Part shown: positions 19,337-27,252 of the stretch, piece by piece
Layout of the letters: each line of letters starts with the position of its first letter
How positions within the stretch are numbered: position 1 is the stretch's first letter
From: an uncultured Clostridia bacterium
Lineage (GTDB): Bacteria > Bacillota > Clostridia > Lachnospirales > Anaerotignaceae
Assembly: GCA_902477755.1 (NCBI GenBank)
Contig: CABSIK010000001.1
Location: 124,001-188,000, forward strand
DNA length: 64,000 nucleotides
Direction: 5' to 3'
Notes under the pieces: generated by a model
What the model saw: the letters and a program-made list of their open reading frames with translations, nothing else
Told to the model about the DNA's origin: nothing
Database searches by the model: none
Position numbers and translations under genes: made by a program

Positions 19337-20070
19337 TTATTGGGTGCTTTAGCTTAACAAAACCCCTAGTTCTTCTAGAAGTAAATAAAATACTTTCGTA
19401 TATAAAACCTCCTGATTGTAATTTTAGAATGAAGGTTTGGCGACCGCATTACTAAAACAAATCAGGAGGTTTTTGACATGAAAAATGAAATAAAAAATCC
19501 AGCACATTCTAAATACAGATGCCAATATCATATCGTATTTGCACCGAAATATAGAAGAAAAGCGATATACGAAGAATTAAGAGCAGATATGGGATAAATA
19601 ATCAGAAAATTGTGCGAAGAAAAGAAAGTTGAGATTCCTGAATCACAGGCCTGCCCAGACCATATCCATATATTAGTAAGTATACCGCTATATTTTAGTG
19701 TAGCACAGTTTATAGGGTTTCTCAAGAGCAAGAGTGTATTGATGATATTTGATCGGCATGCAGATCTAAAATATAAATATGGGAGAAGAAATTTCTGGAC
19801 AAGAGGATATTTTGTTGACACAGTAGGGCGAAAAGAGTACATAAAAAATTAGTTAGAAGAAGATTATATGGCAGATCAGATTTCATTAAAAGAGTATACA
19901 GACCCGTTTACGGGTAATAGAGGAGAATAAGGCGAAAAAAGACAGCCACTTTTAGTGGCTGCCTGTAATCGTAATGCGATGCCAAATCTTCAATATTCCC
20001 TTTTAGGGAATCAGCACGTAATACCCCTTCTAGGGGTTGTTCAAACCACTAGTTTACTGGTGGTATTGAT
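19337..20070 (+). mobile_element. IS200/IS605-family element, copy C (complete length, inactive)
   Basis: Has both ends: a left subterminal hairpin (CCCCTAGTTCTTCTAG region), a leader hairpin (ACCTCCTGATT...AATCAGGAGGT), and a right-end hairpin CCACTAG-TTTA-CTGGTGG near 20046-20064. It shares its left end with copy A, including the TTATTGG flank. Boundaries are approximate because IS200 elements have no terminal inverted repeats. Confidence 0.8.
19478..19930 (+). pseudogene. IS200-type transposase TnpA with two nonsense codons
   Basis: A 150-codon Y1 (HUH) transposase frame of normal family length. The HUH motif (CPDHIHILVSIP) and the C-terminal NPFTG-like end (YTDPFTG) are preserved. Codon 40 is TAA (19595) and codon 125 is TAG (19850); relatives have Gln at both sites, so each is a single C-to-T change. 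Otherwise the frame is intact, which means recent inactivation. Confidence 0.85.
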
Positions 20071-20813
20071 TTTTCTATGGATTCTTCTTTTTGTTGGATC
20101 AAAGATTGCAGTGGGGTTTCTTGTTTGTTTTCTTCCGTTTCTTCCTCTTTTTGAATCACCACATCGTCGGTGTTTTCCATTGCCTCTTGGATGTCTTTCA
20201 TTTCTTTTCCTACTTGATCCATCAATGTGGCAGATTTGGCCTCAATTTCTGCCACTCTTTTTCTTTTGCTTTCCAATGCCCGGTCGCCATCCGCTTTGAT
20301 TTCCGCTTTCAAAACCCTGGCTTCTCCGTCCATTTTGTTTTTGGTGCGAAACACCACTTCGGATCGGTCCATGCCATAGGAAAACTCCATCATGTCCATG
20401 ATCTTTCTTTTTTCATACTCGTCTTTTGTGATCACTTTGTTTTCCGATGAATCGGAAGCAGTTTCCTCTTTTTCGTTGACGGATTCTTGGGCGCAGGCTT
20501 CGGTGATTTGCTGTTCCAACGCTTCCAGCTGTTTGTCGTATTCATCCAGCTTTTGCTGATCTACAAATCCGCTATCCAAGCCCCTTTGTATTTCGGCTTC
20601 TTTGCATTCCTGCACAAACTGTTTTTGATCCATCAGCTGTTTAATCAGACTGCTTTGTTTTCCTTGCGGGGAAATCTGTACTGAATCCTGATTGTTTTGC
20701 TGTGCGGCAAAACTATTTTGATTTATCCCCATGGATTTTGCTCCGCTTACTTGTTGTTGAAACAAGGTGGAACGAAAGAAGGGACTGTTTTCTGCCATTC
20801 CTGATAAACGCAT
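20049..20813 (-). CDS. Coiled-coil protein of unknown function, 3' end cut by IS200 copy C
   Basis: 254 residues, not recognised. Highly charged and Gln-rich, with no signal peptide or membrane helix. Helical coiled-coil segments are likely at ~60-115 (QKLDEYDKQLEALEQQI) and ~165-225 (EARVLKAEIKADGDRALE). The ATG at 20813 is chosen because AGGAGGAAAGG precedes it; an upstream in-frame ATG at 20837 has no such site. The last codons (PPVN) and the TAG stop lie in the right-end hairpin of the IS element, so the native C-terminus has probably been replaced. It is divergent from the DUF1266 gene. Confidence 0.6.
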   Translation of the reverse strand: MRLSGMAENSPFFRSTLFQQQVSGAKSMGINQNSFAAQQNNQDSVQISPQGKQSSLIKQLMDQKQFVQECKEAEIQRGLDSGFVDQQKLDEYDKQLEALEQQITEACAQESVNEKEETASDSSENKVITKDEYEKRKIMDMMEFSYGMDRSEVVFRTKNKMDGEARVLKAEIKADGDRALESKRKRVAEIEAKSATLMDQVGKEMKDIQEAMENTDDVVIQKEEETEENKQETPLQSLIQQKEESIEKSIPPVN

Positions 20814-21084
20814 ATTCCTTTCCTCCTTTGGTATCATGCTTCTACTGATTCTATCGGCCTATTTTTGGAAAAGAAAAGGAAATATGCCGATTCTTTTCGA
20901 CAAGAAAAACTTTTTTTGGAAAAACTATTTTTTTGTGGCGGCAAAAAGCGGATGATTGTATAATGGAAAAGGCAAATGCAGGAACATTTGTATTTGACTT
21001 TTTGTGGTTTGAATCAAACAATCGGGGCCTGGTCTTGCAGGCTCTGTTTGGAAGGAAAGAGAAAAAAGGAGTGGAATTTGTATC

Positions 21085-21972
21085 ATGAGTCCCATTTTGG
21101 AAGTGTTGCTGCCAATCCTTCTGCCCATTGTGATTCCGGTGGTGTTTATGTTGATTCTTCGTGCCATCGTCATCTATGTCCAAAGACCAAGGGAACAGAA
21201 AAAAGATACGTATACACCGTTATCTCCTACATTGCAATGGATGAATACGGCAGGCTCTATACTTCTTGCTGATAACAATGGTAATTTTCGTTATATGGCA
21301 GGGGTGTATTTTCCTGGGAATGAATATGATCCTGAGAGAGTGAGAAGCATTAAAAATTCCCTCTGGGAGTATTGGGAAATACAAGGCCACGAAAGTGCAA
21401 TAAGCACTATGAAACGTTTGGTGCGTTCGGGCATGCGTGTATGGTATGGAGAAGAGATGCAAAGACTGGAGACTCTCTACCATGGATATTCGGAGGAAGA
21501 ACTGGTGGAAGCGGCAAAGAAGGAAAATCCAAAAGCAGATGAGGACAGTTTTCTTCCCAAAATGCTGATGGCGTACAGAAGATATGGCGAAAATGCCCTT
21601 TTGGGCTGGGATGTGGGACGTGCTGCCTATATCACCCAATGGTGTTATTTTGTGGGTTATATATCTATGGAAGAACTGCTGGATATTGTCGTAGATGCCG
21701 GAAGAATGGCACAAAAATACTTCCAAAACTGGGAAGAAATGATGGAAAGCTATCTTTTGGGCGGACAGTACTGGCGGAGAGAAGACGCATCTGATCCGGA
21801 ATCTATGACAGCGAAACGTTGGAAAATATATGAGGCGCTCTGGAAAGGGGAAAAACCATATAAAATGATCCCTTATACCACGATTCCCTTTGAAACACCT
21901 CTGTCCAAAGAAATTATAACAAATAAATATGGTATTATGCCAGAATACCAGAATCATTTCGAGTATAAATAA
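21085..21972 (+). CDS. DUF1266-family membrane protein
   Basis: 295 residues: one strongly hydrophobic N-terminal helix (residues 5-30, LLPILLPIVIPVVFMLIL) followed by a cytoplasmic domain. Residues ~150-250 carry the DUF1266 pattern, including LLGWDVGRAAYITQWCYFVGY, a Trp/Glu helix NWEEMMESYLLGGQYW, and RR. The biochemical role of the family is unknown. It is followed 27 bases later by a DUF3137 protein, and both sit downstream of the Hsp70/J-protein pair, so the block may form a functional set, interrupted by the IS relic. Spacing to GGAG is wide (~13 bases), so translation may be weak. Confidence 0.7.
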   Translation: MSPILEVLLPILLPIVIPVVFMLILRAIVIYVQRPREQKKDTYTPLSPTLQWMNTAGSILLADNNGNFRYMAGVYFPGNEYDPERVRSIKNSLWEYWEIQGHESAISTMKRLVRSGMRVWYGEEMQRLETLYHGYSEEELVEAAKKENPKADEDSFLPKMLMAYRRYGENALLGWDVGRAAYITQWCYFVGYISMEELLDIVVDAGRMAQKYFQNWEEMMESYLLGGQYWRREDASDPESMTAKRWKIYEALWKGEKPYKMIPYTTIPFETPLSKEIITNKYGIMPEYQNHFEYK

Positions 21973-21999
21973 AATTGTTTTAAATGGCAGGTGATGTAT

Positions 22000-22974
22000 A
22001 TGGCAATGGTAGAACAAAATATCAGTGGTATAAAGCTGGAAAAACTGCGGCAAAAAGCACAGAAAAAATCGAAATTTACAAAAAAACTCTTTAAAATTGT
22101 TTTTGTGGTCTGTTTGCTGCTTTCCATGCTGAAGCCAAGAAATATTGGGATATTTTTCATTTTTACCAGCGGAGAACCACTGGATGCAGGCATGGTGGCA
22201 TTTTGCATTTTAATGATTTTCATGGAAATCATGCTGGCGGCTACTCTGGCGTTGGCAGCTAGTGGAATTTATTTCTTGATTTTTTGGAAAAAAGCATATA
22301 ATGCATTCAATGACAATTATAAGAATAAGTATGCTTTGCTGAAAATGAGGGAAGTCCCTGGTTTTTCAAATTTGAAGTACGCTGCACAGCAAGGGATTCC
22401 ATATCATGAATTATTGAGCATAGGACTCATTCCAAACGAGAATAAACTTGCTTTCCAATCAAAAGATTATTTTGAAGGCGAATACAATGAAGTGCATTTT
22501 CGTGCAAGCACTGTCGGTACTTATGAAGCAACAAAGGCAACGGCGGCTTTGTTTGAGGGACAAGTCATCGTTTTTTCCAGTTTCCATAAGTTTAAGATCA
22601 GTGAATCGGAAGTGCAAATTTTCCCCAAAAAAGAAGCAAAAAAGATGAAGAGCTTTACAGTTGGGGAAAAGATAGAAACGGAAAATGCAACTTTCAACAA
22701 TAAGTTTTCTGTGTATACACAAGATGGGCAAAACGCCTTTTATATTCTGACACCTCAGGTAATAGAGGATATTTTGGAGTTTGCAGAAATTATAAATGAC
22801 AATACATACATTGTATTTCATAAGGAATATATGTATGTTGGCTGCCAGCAGCTGAGAAGTCCTTTTGATGCTTTCATAGATCAGCCTATTGAGGAACAGA
22901 GCCAAAATATTGTAAAGGCAACAGATATCATACAAAAGGCGAGAGAGATTTTGATTCATATTGAAAATCAATAA
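22000..22974 (+). CDS. DUF3137-family membrane protein (paralogue 1)
   Basis: About 324 residues with two hydrophobic helices (~27-50 and ~65-95) and then a soluble DUF3137 domain containing FWKKAYNAFNDNYKNKYAL, NEVHFRAS, LFEGQVIVF and FSVYTQDGQNAFYILTPQ. A second member lies at 31142-32062 with matching landmarks (YDKFNEAYKTKYVLY, IFKGQVMCLHRFDDFKTS, DEHNAYYILTPQRME). Family function is unknown; members often accompany LemA proteins, as the paralogue does here. Starts at 21991, 21994 and 22000 are possible; 22000 has the best AGGTGA spacing. Confidence 0.75.
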   Translation: MAMVEQNISGIKLEKLRQKAQKKSKFTKKLFKIVFVVCLLLSMLKPRNIGIFFIFTSGEPLDAGMVAFCILMIFMEIMLAATLALAASGIYFLIFWKKAYNAFNDNYKNKYALLKMREVPGFSNLKYAAQQGIPYHELLSIGLIPNENKLAFQSKDYFEGEYNEVHFRASTVGTYEATKATAALFEGQVIVFSSFHKFKISESEVQIFPKKEAKKMKSFTVGEKIETENATFNNKFSVYTQDGQNAFYILTPQVIEDILEFAEIINDNTYIVFHKEYMYVGCQQLRSPFDAFIDQPIEEQSQNIVKATDIIQKAREILIHIENQ

Positions 22975-23015
22975 CCGGATGGTGTAACGAGTACATGGAT
23001 TGGGAGGTTTTTAAA

Positions 23016-23786
23016 ATGGCAGAATATAAAATATTTGCGGATTTTACGTCCTTAAACAGAAAAGACGCTAGTGACTGGGTTTCAAATTGCAGTGTTCTGG
23101 TAAATGAAGCATATAGAAACAGCAGCAATCAAACACGTATTTTAGGAAATCTTTTGATACTGGAGCAGTATTTTAATACATTGAAACAGGGGTTAAATGA
23201 AAACGGCGAAGAACCGGAAAAGATCACATATCAAGCTGTGGATCTGCTTTGGGACTATCTGTATGGCAAAGTAAAACCTGCGGATTTTGAAGACTTTGCC
23301 AATAATCTCTATGCCTGCATGTTGGAGTATATGGTGGGTGAGGAGTTGACAGAAGAACAGACAGTATTTTATAAAAATCATTTTACAAATGACAGTATGG
23401 CATCACTTCATTGGAATATTTTGGCATGGGCATCGTATCTGCTTTTGGAATTGTTGGCAATTCATGGAGGACGCCTTGATTTTGATGAATTTGAAGAATG
23501 TGACTTTATTGATTTCGCGCAGATTGATGAAATGCTGAATGTTTTAAATGATGCCTGCGTTGAGTTTGCAGGGGTGGAATGTCCTTCCAGTATGGCAAAA
23601 GATGTGATAAAAGCCATGGAAGATGTTTATGAAACACCACTGTTTCAGTCTATTGTTTTGAAAGTACAGAAAAGTCTGAAAGATGCTTTATATGCAAAAC
23701 AGGAAGATTATGAAAAACTGAGGGAAGAATACAGCCATTACGCTATATTGCCGAAAGAATTTGCAGTTGATTTTCTGGAATATTGA
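23016..23786 (+). CDS. Hypothetical cytoplasmic protein following DUF3137
   Basis: 256 residues, acidic and mostly helical, without signal peptide or membrane segment; not recognised. The ATG at 23016 (MAEYKIFADF) is preferred because GGGAGG lies 8 bases upstream; the frame also has a start at 22995. It begins 41 bases after the DUF3137 gene and is probably co-transcribed, making it a candidate soluble partner of the DUF1266/DUF3137 membrane pair. Asp/Glu-rich patches (DFDEFEECDFIDFAQIDE) are notable. Confidence 0.6.
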   Translation: MAEYKIFADFTSLNRKDASDWVSNCSVLVNEAYRNSSNQTRILGNLLILEQYFNTLKQGLNENGEEPEKITYQAVDLLWDYLYGKVKPADFEDFANNLYACMLEYMVGEELTEEQTVFYKNHFTNDSMASLHWNILAWASYLLLELLAIHGGRLDFDEFEECDFIDFAQIDEMLNVLNDACVEFAGVECPSSMAKDVIKAMEDVYETPLFQSIVLKVQKSLKDALYAKQEDYEKLREEYSHYAILPKEFAVDFLEY

Positions 23787-23939
23787 CAGCATATCCCATT
23801 AGGCAAGAAAGTTAGATTACTATGTTTTACTTGCATCTTATGTATAATCTTGCGTATTTCTTTATCGTAGATAAGCAGGTACTGTTACAGAAGCGAAATG
23901 GGACAATATAAAATATAAATAGAAATGTAAAATTTTTTC

Positions 23940-23968
23940 TTGACACATGTAGTGCATAGGTATATACT
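23940..23968 (+). promoter_or_regulatory. Strong sigma-A promoter for the feo operon
   Basis: Consensus TTGACA (23940-23945), exactly 17 bases, then TATACT (23963-23968). The expected transcript start (~23975) lies at the first metal-regulator dyad. Confidence 0.8.
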
Positions 23969-23977
23969 GTCATTGAG

Positions 23978-24023
23978 TTAGATAACGCTAACTGTATTTT
24001 ATATGTGTGTTAGTTGTAACTAA
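23978..24023 (+). promoter_or_regulatory. Paired TTAG-N6-CTAA operators, likely DtxR-type
   Basis: Two dyads, TTAG-ATAACG-CTAA (23978-23991) and TTAG-TTGTAA-CTAA (24010-24023), repeat with a 32-bp period, about three helical turns. They overlap and follow the transcript start of feoA. The layout matches the half-site spacing of DtxR/IdeR-like iron boxes, and a DtxR-type protein is encoded at the end of the operon. Confidence 0.65.
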
Positions 24024-24069
24024 TAAAAATTAGCGCAATGTAATTGAATATGTGTAAGGGAGAGTTTTC

Positions 24070-24282
24070 ATGACATTAGAAAATGCACTTGAAGGAAAAG
24101 TATATATTATCCAAAGTATTGATACAGATGACGAAGAATTAAACGCTTTTTTATTTTCTCTTGGTTGCTATGCTGGTGAACCGATCACAGTTGTATCAAG
24201 GTTAAAAGGTGGATGTGTTGTTTCCATTAAAGATGGCAGATACAACATTGACAATCAGTTGGCAGCTGCAATTCAGATTTGA
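24070..24282 (+). CDS. feoA: FeoA ferrous iron transport accessory protein
   Basis: A 70-residue SH3-like cytoplasmic protein that assists FeoB. The family pattern is visible: an N-terminal strand, LFSLGCYAGEPITVVSRLKGG in the middle and a closing strand (CVVSIKDGRYNIDNQLAAAIQI). AAGGGAGAG precedes the ATG. It is first in the operon behind a strong promoter and two TTAG-N6-CTAA dyads, so repression by iron is likely. 96 bases separate it from feoB. Confidence 0.9.
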   Translation: MTLENALEGKVYIIQSIDTDDEELNAFLFSLGCYAGEPITVVSRLKGGCVVSIKDGRYNIDNQLAAAIQI

Positions 24283-24378
24283 GTTTAAGGTATGGATTTA
24301 TTTTGGAATGGGGTTAGCATAAGATAACTTCATTTCTGAATATAAATAAAATTTTATAAGGGAAGAGGAGGAAGTATT

Positions 24379-26385
24379 ATGAGAATTGCCCTTGCAGGCA
24401 ACCCGAACTCTGGCAAAACCACCATGTTTAATGCCCTGACAGGACGGAATGAAAAGGTAGGGAACTGGGCTGGCGTTACGGTTGAAAAGAAGGAACATCC
24501 TATCAAAAAGAATTATGTTGGTGAAATGGAAACATTGGTGGCAGTTGACCTGCCAGGTGCTTATTCCATGTCGCCTTTTACTTCAGAGGAAAGCATTACG
24601 AGTTCATATGTCAAAAACGAACATCCAGATGCCATCATCAATATTGTAGATGCTACCAATTTAAGTCGAAGCCTATTTTTTACAACACAGCTTTTAGAAT
24701 TGGGAATTCCTGTGGTAGTAGCACTGAATAAAAGTGATATTAATAAGAAAAAAGAGACAACCATTGATACAAAAGCCCTTTCTGCAAAACTTGGCTGCCC
24801 AGTGGTGGAAACCGTATCAACTGCCGCAGAAGGTTTGAAAGCAGTTGTAGATGCAGCGGTGGCTGTAAAAGGCAAAATGCAAAAAGCTCCTTATGTACAA
24901 GGGGATATAGATTTGACCAATAAGCATGTTGTGGAAGAAGCAGACCGCAAACGCTTTGTATTTGTCAATGATCTGGTATCTCAGGTAGAAAGAAGAAAGG
25001 TATTGACCAAAGACAAAGGTACAGGTGACGCCATCGACAGTGTTTTGACCAATAAAATTGTGGGAATTCCCATTTTTGCCGTTGTCATGTTTTTGGTGTT
25101 CCAAATTTCACAAGTATGGGTTGGTCCGTTGATTGCGGATACCTTGGTAGCATGGATCGATACATTCCAAGGATATATTGGTGAATTGCTGGCCGATGCA
25201 AATCCGCTGTTATCTGCTTTGCTGGTTGATGGTATCATTGGGGGCGTCGGTGCGGTTGTTGGCTTCCTGCCATTGGTTATGATCATGTATTTCCTGATTG
25301 CATTGCTGGAAGACTGTGGATATATGTCCCGTGTATCTGTTGTGCTGGATCCAATCTTTAAAAAAGTAGGGCTTTCCGGTAAGTCAGTTATTCCTTTTGT
25401 CATCGGTACTGGCTGCGCCATTCCTGGTGTTATGGCAAGCCGTACCATCAGAAACGAACGTGAACGTCGTGCAACAGCAATGTTGACACCATTCATGCCT
25501 TGCGGTGCTAAAATTCCTGTCATTGCTTTGTTTGCAGGTGCCTTCTTTGAGGATGCAGGCTGGGTTAGCTTCTTGATGTATTTTACTGGCATTGTTCTGA
25601 TTTTCCTGGGTGCTTTGCTGGTGAATAAAATTTCTGGATATAAAAACCGTAAATCCTTCTTTATTATGGAGCTGCCTGAATATAAAGCACCGTCCTTCCT
25701 TTTTGCTTTGAAGGCAATGTGTGCGCGTGGTTGGGCATACATCGTAAAAGCAGCTACCATCATCCTGTTGTGCAATACTGTGGTACAGATCATGCAGACT
25801 TTCAACTGGAGTTTCCAGGTGGCAGAAACGGCCGATAGCTCTATTTTGGCTTCCATTGCTGGACCTTTTGCATATTTACTGGTTCCTGTTGTTGGTGTGC
25901 TTAGCTGGCAGCTGGCGGCAGCAGCAGTGACAGGCTTTATTGCGAAAGAGAATGTTGTAGGTACTTTGGCTGTATGCTTCGTTGGTCTGGAAAATCTGAT
26001 TGATACAGAGGAATTGGCAATGATCGAAGGTGCTGGCGGTGAAATTGCCGGTGTCATCGCTATCACAAAAGTTGCGGCTCTGGCATATCTGATGTTTAAC
26101 CTGTATACACCTCCTTGCTTTGCTGCTATTGGCGCAATGAATTCAGAAATGAAAAGCAAAAAATGGCTGTGGGGCGGTATTGGCTTACAGTTGTGTACTG
26201 GTTACACCATTGGCTTCTTGGTTTATCAGATCGGTACGATTATCACAACAGGTTCTGTAGGCGCCGGTTTTGTGCCTGGCTTGATTGCAGTATTGATCAT
26301 GGCAGCAGTTGTGATTTATCTGTGCAGAAAAACAGAAAGGGAATTGAAACACGAATATGAATTGAATGGGGCGAAAACTGCATGA
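24379..26385 (+). CDS. feoB: FeoB ferrous iron transporter (GTPase-permease)
   Basis: Main Fe(II) importer, 668 residues. An N-terminal G domain is followed by a helical membrane region. G motifs are visible: G1 GNPNSGKTT (7-15), G3 DLPGAY (~56), G4 NKSD (~117). The permease contains the two Gate motifs with conserved Cys: FVIGTGCAIPGVMASRTI and LTPFMPCGAKIPVIALFAG, plus ~9 further hydrophobic helices. Length is slightly below E. coli FeoB (773), as is common in clostridia. AGAGGAGGAAG precedes the ATG. Its stop overlaps the start of a Cys-rich membrane protein (ATGA). Confidence 0.95.
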   Translation: MRIALAGNPNSGKTTMFNALTGRNEKVGNWAGVTVEKKEHPIKKNYVGEMETLVAVDLPGAYSMSPFTSEESITSSYVKNEHPDAIINIVDATNLSRSLFFTTQLLELGIPVVVALNKSDINKKKETTIDTKALSAKLGCPVVETVSTAAEGLKAVVDAAVAVKGKMQKAPYVQGDIDLTNKHVVEEADRKRFVFVNDLVSQVERRKVLTKDKGTGDAIDSVLTNKIVGIPIFAVVMFLVFQISQVWVGPLIADTLVAWIDTFQGYIGELLADANPLLSALLVDGIIGGVGAVVGFLPLVMIMYFLIALLEDCGYMSRVSVVLDPIFKKVGLSGKSVIPFVIGTGCAIPGVMASRTIRNERERRATAMLTPFMPCGAKIPVIALFAGAFFEDAGWVSFLMYFTGIVLIFLGALLVNKISGYKNRKSFFIMELPEYKAPSFLFALKAMCARGWAYIVKAATIILLCNTVVQIMQTFNWSFQVAETADSSILASIAGPFAYLLVPVVGVLSWQLAAAAVTGFIAKENVVGTLAVCFVGLENLIDTEELAMIEGAGGEIAGVIAITKVAALAYLMFNLYTPPCFAAIGAMNSEMKSKKWLWGGIGLQLCTGYTIGFLVYQIGTIITTGSVGAGFVPGLIAVLIMAAVVIYLCRKTERELKHEYELNGAKTA

Positions 26386-26555
26386 TTGACTTTATCACAA
26401 TTGGGATTATTTTCGTCATTGTAGCAGCAGCAGGCATATATGTCTATAAAGCGAAAAAGAGTGGACAAAAATGTATCGGCTGCCCTGAAAGTTGTTCTTG
26501 TGGAACAAAAAAACAAACATCTGGATGCAGCTGCTGCAATTCGGTGAATAAGTAG
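26382..26555 (+). CDS. FeoB-associated Cys-rich membrane protein
   Basis: A 57-residue protein whose ATG overlaps the feoB stop (ATGA at 26382-26385), so it is translationally coupled. It has one N-terminal membrane helix (residues 4-22, IGIIFVIVAAAGIYVY), a basic stop-transfer (KAKKSGQK) and a Cys-rich tail with CIGCPESCSC and CSCC. This architecture is the FeoB-associated Cys-rich family found after feoB in Firmicutes, thought to take the place of FeoC, possibly binding iron or sensing redox. It ends in TAG, one of only two genes in the window to do so. Confidence 0.85.
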   Translation: MIDFITIGIIFVIVAAAGIYVYKAKKSGQKCIGCPESCSCGTKKQTSGCSCCNSVNK

Positions 26556-26618
26556 TAGTAATGGATTAGAAAATATAGTGACAAGTTTCAGCTTGTTATA
26601 TAAGGATGGGTGAGTTAA

Positions 26619-26984
26619 GTGAAACAGAGGAGAGTAACGGAAAATTATTTGAAAACCATTTATGAACTTTCACAAAAAGGAGCTGTCCGCAATCAACATC
26701 TTGTACAGGCCTTATCTGTTTCGCGTGCTACTGTATCTGTTTCTGTAAAGATTCTCGCGGAGGAAGGTTTTCTTTACCTAGTTGATGGAAAATACATCTA
26801 TTTGACACAAAAAGGTTTACAGATTGCAAAGGAAATGAACGAGAGATATCATGTTTTGCGTAAATTGCTCATCAGTCTGGGAGTAAAGCCAGAAATCGCA
26901 TCAAGAGATGCCTGTGAATTAGAGCATTGCATGGGAGCAGAAAGTTTTACAGCATTAAAAACACTCGTTCATTGTGAAGCTTAA
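26619..26984 (+). CDS. DtxR-family metal-dependent regulator
   Basis: 121 residues: a winged helix (residues 5-60, VTENYLKTIYELSQKG, SVSRATVSVSVKILAEEGFLY) followed by a shortened dimerisation segment with ASRDACELEHCMG, the DtxR/MntR metal-site pattern (Cys, Glu, His). No SH3-like third domain. Starts with GTG 26619. Placed 63 bases after the Cys-rich gene, it is probably the iron (or manganese) sensor acting at the TTAG-N6-CTAA dyads ahead of feoA; the pairing is inferred from position and operator shape. Confidence 0.85.
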   Translation: MKQRRVTENYLKTIYELSQKGAVRNQHLVQALSVSRATVSVSVKILAEEGFLYLVDGKYIYLTQKGLQIAKEMNERYHVLRKLLISLGVKPEIASRDACELEHCMGAESFTALKTLVHCEA

Positions 26985-27050
26985 GCTGATGTTGACAGTA
27001 TGTTACTTTTTGCAGAGTCATGATGATTGAAAAGTAAAATAAATAAGAGC

Positions 27051-27087
27051 GCGGCGTTCTGTTTTTTTTAATGGCACGCCGCTTTTT
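27051..27087 (+). terminator. Terminator closing the feo cluster
   Basis: GCGGCGT (27051-27057) pairs with ACGCCGC (27076-27082), followed by TTTTT. GC-rich stem in an AT-rich gap. Confidence 0.8.
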
Positions 27088-27252
27088 CATTTTGCATTTG
27101 TTTTAATTTACCTTGTTGAAACAAGGGCATATATAATGGTATATATTGACATTTGTGTGTTGAACTGATAAAATCGACAAGTGTGTTTTTATGGGAAAAT
27201 TGTAAATTTCTGTATAAAAAAGCATAAATTTTTTTTGAGAAAGGAACCTATT

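Noticed and set aside
19955..20299. Plus-strand frame of 114 codons rich in Phe/Leu/Pro
   Set aside because: Antisense of the coiled-coil gene and the IS right end; composition is typical of a shadow frame.
24981..26159. 392-codon frame opposite feoB
   Set aside because: Complete overlap with a clear FeoB; Thr/Ser/Ala-rich antisense shadow with no ribosome site.
6034..26555. Possible reassignment of TAG to glutamine, given TAG at Gln positions in transposases and rare TAG stops
   Set aside because: IS200 copy C also has TAA at a Gln position, TAG properly ends the FeoB-associated gene, and no essential gene in the window contains an internal TAG. Ordinary decay explains it.
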